Shown: one piece after another, positions 54,003 to 60,672 of the stretch
Position numbering within the stretch: position 1 is the first letter of the stretch
How the letters are laid out: each line of letters begins with the position of its first letter
Assembly (NCBI RefSeq): GCF_003058325.1
Contig: NZ_CP028843.1
Span: 5,511,001 to 5,575,000 of the forward strand
Length of the DNA stretch: 64,000 nucleotides
Direction of reading: 5' to 3'
Source: Methylobacterium currus
Lineage (GTDB): Bacteria; Pseudomonadota; Alphaproteobacteria; Rhizobiales; Beijerinckiaceae
Made by a program: the position numbers and the translations under genes
The notes under the pieces: generated by a model
Told to the model about the DNA's origin: nothing
Seen by the model: only the letters and a program-made list of their open reading frames with translations
Databases searched by the model: none

Positions 54003-55358
54003 ATGCTAAGATCAATAGAATGTTCGGGGTTTAAATCGTTCGACAATTTTAATATAAACTTTAAGCCTGGATTAAATGTTATTGTAGGCCCAAATGGCAG
54101 TGGAAAAACTAATATTATATTATTTCTACAATTTCTTAGTTCTTTAAGAAGGTCACCCATTATTGAAGCAATCGGGCAAATAGGTGGCGCCGGCTCTGCA
54201 TTCCGACGAGCAAAATTCACTACGGAAGACGAAATTGATTTCCGCATCGTCGGAAGCGGGATTTATAATACATTTGACGAAAGAAAAATATTTTCCGGAA
54301 ATTATGATTATTCGGCAACGGTTAGCTTTTCTAAAAATGAGGGAACCATCATTTTTAAAAAGCAAAGACTAAAAACATTCATTGATAAAAACAATGATCC
54401 TGGGCTTTTTTCCCTTGGTGATCTGCCTCCTACTTTTGATGTCGAAACCAAAGTTGCTGAGGATGGGCAAGTAATTACAACAATTCATGCATTGAATCCT
54501 AATATGCTGAGATATTCGGCACGTAATGACGAGGAAGTTGGGAGGGCGCAGATAAAAGATGCCTCTGAGCATCTTTCCAAGACATATAGTATGTTGGGAT
54601 ATCTCGATAGAATTGTTGATAGTATAGATTTTCCAGGGCAGGATTTGCGCGGCGCTAGATCGTACAATATACTTCCATATAAAGTTAGAGAGCCCGAGGA
54701 TATAGCAAATTCACCATTCATTGAGCCAGATGGCAGTGGTCTTGCGGCGACTCTATATGCTTTGCAAACTGAAGATATTTCTATTGCGAGAAGATATGCG
54801 CCTATCTATTATTCCAGGCCATCTTATGCGGATGCAGAATTGATGCGCAAGCAAATCATTGATTCTGGAAGATTGGTGAATGATGCTATAGTGGATATTA
54901 GAGTTCAGCCGGATCCATTTGAGAGCAAGCTAAGAATTACGGTTGATCTTGATTACGGAGAAAATTTAGTTCGCCTCCCGTTCAGCATGGTGTCTGACGG
55001 AACAGCTAAATGGTATGCTCTCGTTACAGCTGTTGTTACAAATCGGAGGCTGTTTGCAATCGAAGAGCCGGAAAATTTTTTGCACCCTCATATGCAATCT
55101 GAAATCATCAAGTTGCTGCGAAATCAATATTCTGCTAGCGTTTACAGTGACGAATACGAAGTCGATAAATTTGCTATTATAACTACTCATAGCGAGACAA
55201 TTCTGAATAACTGTAAGCCAGATGAACTGATAATTGTGAATTTAGAGAATGGCCGAACAGTAACTCATAGAACGGAAAATAGCGATGATCTATCTAAGGA
55301 AATAAAAAGAACTGGATTCGGCTTGGGATACTACTATCTGGCGGGAGCTGTCGAGTGA
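54003..55358 (+). CDS. AAA ATPase, RecF/OLD-type (candidate defence)
   Basis: A 451-residue ABC-like AAA ATPase (AAA_15/AAA_21, COG4637-like). It begins SIECSGFKSFDNFNINF, with Walker A GPNGSGKT (29-36), a signature-like MVSDGTAKWYAL (about 325-337), Walker B FAIEEPENFLHP (about 351) and switch His396 in ITTHSET. The middle (about 90-300) is a variable insertion. Start ATG 54003 has GAGG five bases upstream and lies after the TATAAT promoter. Low GC, unlike all neighbours. Its stop overlaps the next gene, so the two proteins probably form a complex, as in ATPase-TOPRIM anti-phage pairs such as PARIS or AbiL-type systems. Defence is inferred. Confidence 0.85.
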   Translation: MLRSIECSGFKSFDNFNINFKPGLNVIVGPNGSGKTNIILFLQFLSSLRRSPIIEAIGQIGGAGSAFRRAKFTTEDEIDFRIVGSGIYNTFDERKIFSGNYDYSATVSFSKNEGTIIFKKQRLKTFIDKNNDPGLFSLGDLPPTFDVETKVAEDGQVITTIHALNPNMLRYSARNDEEVGRAQIKDASEHLSKTYSMLGYLDRIVDSIDFPGQDLRGARSYNILPYKVREPEDIANSPFIEPDGSGLAATLYALQTEDISIARRYAPIYYSRPSYADAELMRKQIIDSGRLVNDAIVDIRVQPDPFESKLRITVDLDYGENLVRLPFSMVSDGTAKWYALVTAVVTNRRLFAIEEPENFLHPHMQSEIIKLLRNQYSASVYSDEYEVDKFAIITTHSETILNNCKPDELIIVNLENGRTVTHRTENSDDLSKEIKRTGFGLGYYYLAGAVE

Positions 55359-55939
55359 TGCCCATTGCATTTATTGTTGACGGAATATCCGAAAAACGCA
55401 TCGTGCAGAAACTATGCTCAGGAGCCCAAGTTCGCACTACAGGCCTAAATGGTAGAGACGTTACGTTGGCGGCGATAGCTACAAAAGTTGAAAGTTTGAT
55501 TAGACTTTTAAAAGATAGGTATTATCCTATATTTGTTGTGTTAGACAGGGAGAGTAGAGAGGACGGATCGGAATATATCGAATTGGAAATTAAGAAAATA
55601 CTCGAAGAAAAAGGAATCTGCATTAATAATATCGTGGTATCATGTCCTGATAGGATGATAGAAAACTGGATTGTAGCGGGTACAACTCATTATGCTGGCG
55701 AAGTGTGCGACATCGCGCTGGATCGCGAAAGTCCAGACGGATTTGGCGGGAAAGGAGTTCTGAAAGAATTTTTACAAAAAAGAAAAGTGATATATGGTGA
55801 AACAACGGTCGGGGTAGAAATGTTCTGTGCCATGGATTTCGAAGCTGCAGCAAAGCGCAGTGAGAGTTGTAGAAGATTTTTAGTTGCGATTTCTCCGTAT
55901 TGTCCGAAATTCGCTGGAAAAAGTTTTAGATGGATTTAG
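55355..55939 (+). CDS. TOPRIM-like/DUF4276-like partner protein
   Basis: 194 residues (GTG at 55355) or 193 (ATG at 55358), overlapping the ATPase stop. The pattern suggests a TOPRIM-type fold as in DUF4276: acidic first motif IVDGISEKRIVQKL (Asp in place of the usual Glu), FVVLDRESRED as the second acidic motif, VSCPDRMIENWIVAG, then GKGVLKEFLQKRKVIYGET and a C-terminal SESCRRFLVAI. It may be a nuclease or ATPase-regulated effector. The fold call is from motifs by eye only and needs structural comparison; remote alternatives include RloB-like proteins. Confidence 0.65.
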   Translation: MMPIAFIVDGISEKRIVQKLCSGAQVRTTGLNGRDVTLAAIATKVESLIRLLKDRYYPIFVVLDRESREDGSEYIELEIKKILEEKGICINNIVVSCPDRMIENWIVAGTTHYAGEVCDIALDRESPDGFGGKGVLKEFLQKRKVIYGETTVGVEMFCAMDFEAAAKRSESCRRFLVAISPYCPKFAGKSFRWI

Positions 55940-55958
55940 TTGCGTCTCTTTAGAGTCG

Positions 55959-56029
55959 AACCGCAGCGTGTGCTCATCCCATCGTAATGCTAGCGCAAAA
56001 GATATGAGGGGCCAGTGCACGCTGCGGTT
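55959..56029. repeat. long hairpin downstream of the ATPase operon
   Basis: AACCGCAGCGTG (55959-55970) pairs perfectly with CACGCTGCGGTT (56018-56029), and four further pairs including two G-T wobbles extend the stem inward to about 16 bp; loop about 40 bases. Its GC-rich arms contrast with the AT-rich surroundings. It could be the operon terminator or a structured RNA or recombination site. Confidence 0.6.
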
Positions 56030-56191
56030 TCAGATATATAAAATATTGTTTGATAATAATTATTATATATTAGTAAATATTTTGTGAATAGCGATGCGAA
56101 GTTAGTGATCTGAAGTGTAATTGCCCCGCAATTATCGAACACAGATTTTTGCTGCACTCAAGGCGACCGCCTATTTTCTAGCCATTCGCCA

Positions 56192-56216
56192 ATCAATTGT
56201 GCATCGCATCAATTGT
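56192..56216. promoter_or_regulatory. ATCAATTGT direct repeat, possible activator site
   Basis: ATCAATTGT at 56192-56200 and 56208-56216, start-to-start 16 bp, about 105-130 bp upstream of the predicted sigma-54 transcription start. That is the usual place for an enhancer-binding protein. It does not fit the NtrC consensus well, so the protein is unknown. Confidence 0.35.
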
Positions 56217-56292
56217 CGAGGAGGCGATTTGCCCTCGCAGGCCAAGCGGCGAATGATACCGATTTCAAGCACTTGAACCGCCCCCAAGCCAG

Positions 56293-56309
56293 TTGGCACG
56301 GAACCTGCT
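56293..56309 (+). promoter_or_regulatory. sigma-54 promoter of the nitrate operon
   Basis: TTGGCACGGAACCTGCT: the invariant GG (56295-56296) and GC (56307-56308) are separated by exactly 10 bases and the -24 box is a perfect TTGGCACG. Predicted start near 56319-56320, immediately before the first leader hairpin. Nitrogen-limitation control through an NtrC-type activator is expected. Confidence 0.82.
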
Positions 56310-56320
56310 CCTCCTCTCAC

Positions 56321-56365
56321 GTCCGTCAGCGTCGACGGGCACCGACCGTCAGCAAAGCCGCTGAC
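56321..56365 (+). promoter_or_regulatory. NasT-binding twin-hairpin leader (ANTAR target)
   Basis: P1 is 56321-56340: stem GTCCGTC/GACGGGC, hexaloop AGCGTC. P2 is 56348-56365: stem GTCAGC/GCTGAC, hexaloop AAAGCC. A 7-base linker joins them. Both loops have A at position 1 and G at position 4, the hallmark of ANTAR-protein RNA targets. The second hairpin shares bases with the 5' arm of the following terminator. Confidence 0.88.
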
Positions 56366-56427
56366 CCGAGTTCCCCTGTGGGCCCCGTAACGCGCGGCCG
56401 GCGGAAGACCTTGGGTGGCGGTTTTTT
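56358..56427 (+). terminator. NasT-controlled attenuator of the nitrate operon
   Basis: CCGCTGACCCGAG (56358-56370) pairs with CTTGGGTGGCGG (56410-56421) with two wobbles and one bulge, followed by six T (56422-56427). The 5' arm reuses the loop and 3' arm of hairpin P2 (56358-56365), so P2 and the terminator are mutually exclusive. NasT stabilising P2 would allow read-through into nrtA, which begins 60 bases later. Confidence 0.82.
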
Positions 56428-56486
56428 GCGTTTCGGCACCGGAATCCGCGCCAGGGCGGCGCAGCGGCTTGAGGGCACGTCAATCG

Positions 56487-57773
56487 ATGAGCAGCGTTGA
56501 GCACACCACGCGTCGCGGCCTCCTCAAGGGGGCGGCCGGCGCCCTGTCGCTGGCGGCGGCGAGCCGCGTCGCCTTGCCGGGCGGCGCCTTCGCGCAGGGG
56601 GCGGGCCCCGAGGTGAAGGGCGCCAAGCTCGGCTTCATCGCGCTCACCGACGCCGCTCCCCTCTTCGTGGCTAAAGAAAAGGGCATTTTCGCCAAGCACG
56701 GGATGCCCGACGTCGAGGTCCTGAAGCAGGCCTCCTGGGGCACCACCCGCGACAACCTGGTGCTGGGCTCGGAGGGCAACGGCATCGACGGCGCCCACAT
56801 CCTGACCCCGATGCCCTACCTGATCAGCGCCGGCCGGGTGACGCAGAACAACGTGCCCGTCCCGATGTACATCCTGGCCCGTCTCAACCTCGCCGGGCAA
56901 TGCATCTCGGTCGCCAAGGAGCATATGGGCGACAAGGTCGCCCTCGACGCCAAGCCGTTCCGGGCGGCGCTCGAGCGCAAGAAGGCGTCGGGTAAGTCGG
57001 TGAAGGCGGCGATGACCTTCCCAGGCGGCACCCACGACCTCTGGATCCGCTACTGGCTCGCCGCCGGCGGCATCGATCCCGACAGGGACATCGAGACCAT
57101 CGTCGTGCCGCCGCCCCAGATGGTGGCGAACATGAAGGTCGGCACGATGGATTGCTTCTGCGTCTGCGAGCCGTGGAACGAGCAGCTGATCACGCAGGGC
57201 ATCGGCTACACCGCCCTGACCACGGGCGAGTTGTGGAAGGACCATCCGGAGAAGGCGCTCGGCATGCGCGCCGCCTGGGTCGACAAGTACCCGAACGCCG
57301 CCAAGGCGCTCCTCGCCGCGGTGATGGAAGCGCAACAATGGTGCGACAAGCCGGAGAACCGCGACGAGCTCGCCGGCATCGTCGCCAAGCGCCAGTGGAT
57401 CAACGTCCCGGCGAGCGACGTCGTGAAGCGGATGAAGGGCGAGTTCGATTACGGCGACGGCCGCAAGGTCGCGAACAGCCCGCACATCATGAAGTACTGG
57501 GCCGACAACGCCTCGTACCCGTTCAAGTCGCACGACCTGTGGTTCCTCACCGAGGACATCCGTTGGGGCAAGTTCGACGCCCAGACCGACACCAAGGCGC
57601 TGATCGAGAAGGTCAACCGCGAGGACATCTGGCGCGAGGTGGCCAAGGGCATGGGCGTCACGGCGCCTGCCTCGACCTCCCGCGGCAAGGAGACCTTCTT
57701 CGACGGCAAGGTCTTCGATCCGGCGGATCCGGCCGCCTACCTCGGCAGCCTCGGCATCAAGAAGGTGGCGTGA
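56487..57773 (+). CDS. nrtA: nitrate ABC transporter binding protein
   Basis: A 428-residue NrtA/CmpA-family binding protein delivering nitrate to the NrtB permease. It has a Tat-type signal (TTRRGLLKGAAGAL, cleavage near AFAQ) and the family sequences GFIALTDAAPLFVAKEKGIF, FPGGTHDLWIRYWLAAGG and CVCEPWNEQLI. The ATG at 56487 is used because an earlier in-frame codon (56415) lies inside the terminator hairpin. First gene of the NasT-controlled operon; related to the adjacent cytoplasmic NasS. Confidence 0.94.
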   Translation: MSSVEHTTRRGLLKGAAGALSLAAASRVALPGGAFAQGAGPEVKGAKLGFIALTDAAPLFVAKEKGIFAKHGMPDVEVLKQASWGTTRDNLVLGSEGNGIDGAHILTPMPYLISAGRVTQNNVPVPMYILARLNLAGQCISVAKEHMGDKVALDAKPFRAALERKKASGKSVKAAMTFPGGTHDLWIRYWLAAGGIDPDRDIETIVVPPPQMVANMKVGTMDCFCVCEPWNEQLITQGIGYTALTTGELWKDHPEKALGMRAAWVDKYPNAAKALLAAVMEAQQWCDKPENRDELAGIVAKRQWINVPASDVVKRMKGEFDYGDGRKVANSPHIMKYWADNASYPFKSHDLWFLTEDIRWGKFDAQTDTKALIEKVNREDIWREVAKGMGVTAPASTSRGKETFFDGKVFDPADPAAYLGSLGIKKVA

Positions 57774-58633
57774 TGGCCCTCGGAACCACCCTCGGGCGCG
57801 TCGTCGCCGCCAAGCGGGAGGGGGCGAAGGCTCCCCTCGTCACCCGCGCCGCCCTGAAAGGTCTGGCGCTCCGGATCGTGCCGCCGCTCGTCGTGCTGGC
57901 GGTCCTCCTGCTGCTCTGGGAAGTCCTGTGCGGGCGCCCCGGCGCCGGCCTGCCGCCGCCCTCCCGGGTCGTGAGCGAGGCCTGGGAGATCATCGCCCAC
58001 CCGTTCTACGACAATGGCGGCACCGACAAGGGGCTGTTCTGGCACATCAGCGCCAGCCTCCAGCGCGTGGCGCTCGGCTTCACCCTGGCGGTCATTGCCG
58101 GCGTGATGCTGGGCACGCTGGTCGGCCAGTCCGAATGGGCGATGCGCGGGCTCGACCCGATCTTCCAGGTTCTGCGCACCATCCCGCCGCTCGCCTGGCT
58201 GCCGCTCTCGCTCGCGGCGTTCCGCGACGGCCAGCCCTCGGCGATCTTCGTGATCTTCATCACCTCGATCTGGCCGATCATCATCAACACCGCGGTCGGC
58301 ATCCGCAACATCCCGCAGGATTACCGCAACGTCGCGGCGGTGCTGCGCCTCAACGCCTTCGAGTTCTTCGCCAAGGTGATGCTGCCGTCCGCCGCGCCGT
58401 ACATCTTCACCGGTCTTCGCATCGGCGTCGGCCTGTCGTGGCTCGCCATCGTGGCGGCGGAGATGCTGATCGGCGGCGTCGGCATCGGCTTCTTCATCTG
58501 GGACGCCTGGAACTCCTCGCACATCAGCGAGATCATCGTGGCCCTGGTCTATGTCGGGGTGATCGGCTTCGTGCTCGACCGCCTCGTCGCCGGCCTCGGC
58601 CACCTCGTCACCCGCGGCACCGCCACGGCCTGA
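57773..58633 (+). CDS. nrtB: nitrate ABC transporter permease
   Basis: A 286-residue inner-membrane permease with about six helices and the EAA-like loop (NIPQDYRNVAAVLRLNAFEFFAKVMLP region, about 180-205). ATG overlaps the nrtA stop by one base (TGATG). The long N-terminal segment (about 1-35) is basic and cytoplasmic. Length and order match NrtB/NasE. Confidence 0.93.
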   Translation: MALGTTLGRVVAAKREGAKAPLVTRAALKGLALRIVPPLVVLAVLLLLWEVLCGRPGAGLPPPSRVVSEAWEIIAHPFYDNGGTDKGLFWHISASLQRVALGFTLAVIAGVMLGTLVGQSEWAMRGLDPIFQVLRTIPPLAWLPLSLAAFRDGQPSAIFVIFITSIWPIIINTAVGIRNIPQDYRNVAAVLRLNAFEFFAKVMLPSAAPYIFTGLRIGVGLSWLAIVAAEMLIGGVGIGFFIWDAWNSSHISEIIVALVYVGVIGFVLDRLVAGLGHLVTRGTATA

Positions 58634-58644
58634 GGGAGCCCGTC

Positions 58645-59439
58645 ATGACCCATCTCAGCCTCGAGCAGATCGGCATCAGCTTCACCCGGTCTGGGCGCAC
58701 CACCGAGGTGCTGCGCGACGTCACCCTGAAGATCGAGAAGGGCGAGTTCGTCTCGCTGATCGGCCATTCCGGCTGCGGCAAGTCGACGGTGCTCAACATC
58801 GTGGCGGGCCTGCTCAGGGCCTCCACCGGCTGCGTCCTCCTCGACGGCAAGGAGGTGAACAGCCCCGGCCCGGAGCGCGCCGTGGTGTTCCAGAACCACT
58901 CGCTCCTGCCCTGGCTGACCGTGCGCGAGAACGTGGCGCTCGCGGTCGACAAGGTGCTGAGGTCGAAGAAGAGCCGGTCGGAGCGGCGCGACTGGATCGA
59001 GCACAACCTCGCGCTGGTCAACATGACCCACGCCGCCGAGAAGCGCCCGCACGAGATCTCCGGCGGCATGAAGCAGCGCGTCGGCATCGCCCGGGCGCTC
59101 GCCATGGAGCCGAAGGTCCTGCTGATGGACGAGCCGTTCGGCGCCCTCGACGCGCTGACCCGGGCGCATCTCCAGGACCAGCTGATGGAGATCCACCTGC
59201 GGCTCAAGAACACCGTCATCATGATCACCCACGACGTCGACGAGGCGGTGCTGCTCTCCGACCGGATCGTGATGATGACGAACGGTCCCTCGGCCACGAT
59301 CGGCGAGGTCCTGTCCGTGCCGCTCGCCCGGCCGCGCAGGCGCCTCGAGCTGGTCGAGGACCCGACCTACACCCATGCCCGGGCCGAGGTGCTGGAATTC
59401 CTCTACGCCCGCCACGCCAAACCCGCGATCGCGGCCTGA
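58645..59439 (+). CDS. nrtD: nitrate ABC transporter ATPase
   Basis: A 264-residue ATPase: Walker A GHSGCGKST (about 40-48), signature ISGGMKQR, Walker B VLLMDEPFGALD, switch His in ITHDVDEA. It has no C-terminal NrtA-like domain, so it matches NrtD/NasD rather than cyanobacterial NrtC; it probably works as a homodimer. Eleven bases after nrtB, with GAGGGAG upstream. Confidence 0.93.
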   Translation: MTHLSLEQIGISFTRSGRTTEVLRDVTLKIEKGEFVSLIGHSGCGKSTVLNIVAGLLRASTGCVLLDGKEVNSPGPERAVVFQNHSLLPWLTVRENVALAVDKVLRSKKSRSERRDWIEHNLALVNMTHAAEKRPHEISGGMKQRVGIARALAMEPKVLLMDEPFGALDALTRAHLQDQLMEIHLRLKNTVIMITHDVDEAVLLSDRIVMMTNGPSATIGEVLSVPLARPRRRLELVEDPTYTHARAEVLEFLYARHAKPAIAA

Positions 59440-59443
59440 TCCC

Positions 59444-60661
59444 ATGACCGAGCGTCTCGTCGTCATCGGCAACGGCATGGCCTCGCTCCGCTTCCTGGAG
59501 CGGCTGACCGAGGCGGCCCCCGGCCGCTTCGACGTCACCTGCGTCGGCGCCGAGCCGGTGGCGGCCTATAACCGGGTGCTCCTGTCCTCGCTGCTCGGCG
59601 GCGAGGTCGACGAGGCGGCCTGCACCTTCCGCGGCCTCGACTGGTACGCGGAGCACGGCATCACCCTGGTCACCGGCGCGCCCGCCACCGCGATCGATAC
59701 CGCGGAGCGCATCGTGCGGGTCGGCGAGGGGCTGGTGCTTCCTTTCGACAAGCTCGTGCTGGCCGTCGGCTCGGTGCCGATCCGGTTGCCGAAACCCGGG
59801 ATGGACCTGCCCGGCGTCATCACCTTCCGCGACCTCGCCGACGTGGCGGCGATCCGCCGGGCGGCGGTGGCGGGGGCGCGGGCGATCGTGATCGGCGGCG
59901 GCCTCCTCGGGCTCGAGGCGGCGGTCGGGCTGGCGCGGCTCGGCGTCGACACCACGCTCCTCCACGTCATGGACCGGCTGATGGAGCGCCAGCTCGACCA
60001 CGCCGCCGCGGGTCTCGTCCGCGAGGCGATGGAGGCCCGCGGCGTCCGGGTGATGCTGAACGCCGACACCGCGGCCATCGAGGGCGACGGACGGGTCGAG
60101 CGCCTCCGCCTCGCCGACGGCACGGTGCTGCCGGCCGACCTCGTGGTGATGTCGGTCGGCGTGCGGCCGTCCACCGCGCTCGCCGCCGGCGCCGGGCTCG
60201 ACATCGGCCGCGGCATCCGCGTCGACGACACGATGGCGACCTCGGTGCCGGGGATCTACGCGCTTGGCGAGTGCGCCGAGCATCGCGGCCAGACCTACGG
60301 CCTCGTCGAGCCGGCCTACGAGCAGGCCGAGGTGCTGGCCCGCCACCTCTGCGGGGCCGAGGCCGCTTACGCCGGCACCTCGCTCGCGACGAGCCTGAAG
60401 GTCTCCGGGCTGCCGGTCTTCTCCGCCGGCGCCGTCGACGTGCCGGACGGCGCCGAGGCCGTGACCTGGAGCGACCCCGCCGCGGGCCTCTACCGCAAGC
60501 TCGTGATCGACGGCGACCGCCTGATCGGCGCGGTCTTCGTCGGCGACGTCGCCGAGCAGGGCTGGTGCAAGACCCTGATCCGCACCGGCGACATCCTCGG
60601 CCCCGACGACCGGGACAACCTCATGTTCGGTCGTCCCACTCCCCAACCCCTCGCAGCGTGA
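59444..60661 (+). CDS. FAD/NAD(P) oxidoreductase (NirB N-terminal-like)
   Basis: A 405-residue electron-transfer flavoprotein resembling the isolated N-terminal half of NADH nitrite reductase NirB and the NasB/NasC subunits of assimilatory nitrate reductase. It has the FAD motif VVIGNGMASLRF (about 6-17), the NAD(P) motif VIGGGLLGLEAA (about 147-158) and the second FAD motif GIYALGECAEH; KVSGLPVFSAG is a typical NirB segment. It lacks the [2Fe-2S] and siroheme domains of full NirB. ATG is four bases after the nrtD stop. Expected to feed electrons to the reductases of this operon. Confidence 0.85.
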   Translation: MTERLVVIGNGMASLRFLERLTEAAPGRFDVTCVGAEPVAAYNRVLLSSLLGGEVDEAACTFRGLDWYAEHGITLVTGAPATAIDTAERIVRVGEGLVLPFDKLVLAVGSVPIRLPKPGMDLPGVITFRDLADVAAIRRAAVAGARAIVIGGGLLGLEAAVGLARLGVDTTLLHVMDRLMERQLDHAAAGLVREAMEARGVRVMLNADTAAIEGDGRVERLRLADGTVLPADLVVMSVGVRPSTALAAGAGLDIGRGIRVDDTMATSVPGIYALGECAEHRGQTYGLVEPAYEQAEVLARHLCGAEAAYAGTSLATSLKVSGLPVFSAGAVDVPDGAEAVTWSDPAAGLYRKLVIDGDRLIGAVFVGDVAEQGWCKTLIRTGDILGPDDRDNLMFGRPTPQPLAA

Positions 60662-60672
60662 AGGAGCCCGCG

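Larger units (their letters stand above)
55940..56292. other. AT-rich right end of island, no gene
   Basis: No gene is supported. It contains a GC-rich long hairpin (55959-56029), a run of nearly pure A/T (about 56031-56090) and, at the transition back to GC-rich DNA, a 9-bp direct repeat (56192-56216) upstream of the sigma-54 promoter. Confidence 0.6.

Noticed and set aside
52861..56215. Island as an integrase-driven genomic island
   Set aside because: No integrase, tRNA target or flanking long direct repeat is visible; only the IS1-family transposase is present and it is younger than the island.
56415..56486. Extended N-terminus for NrtA from ATG 56415
   Set aside because: The codon lies inside the terminator stem and would displace the Tat signal from the N-terminus.
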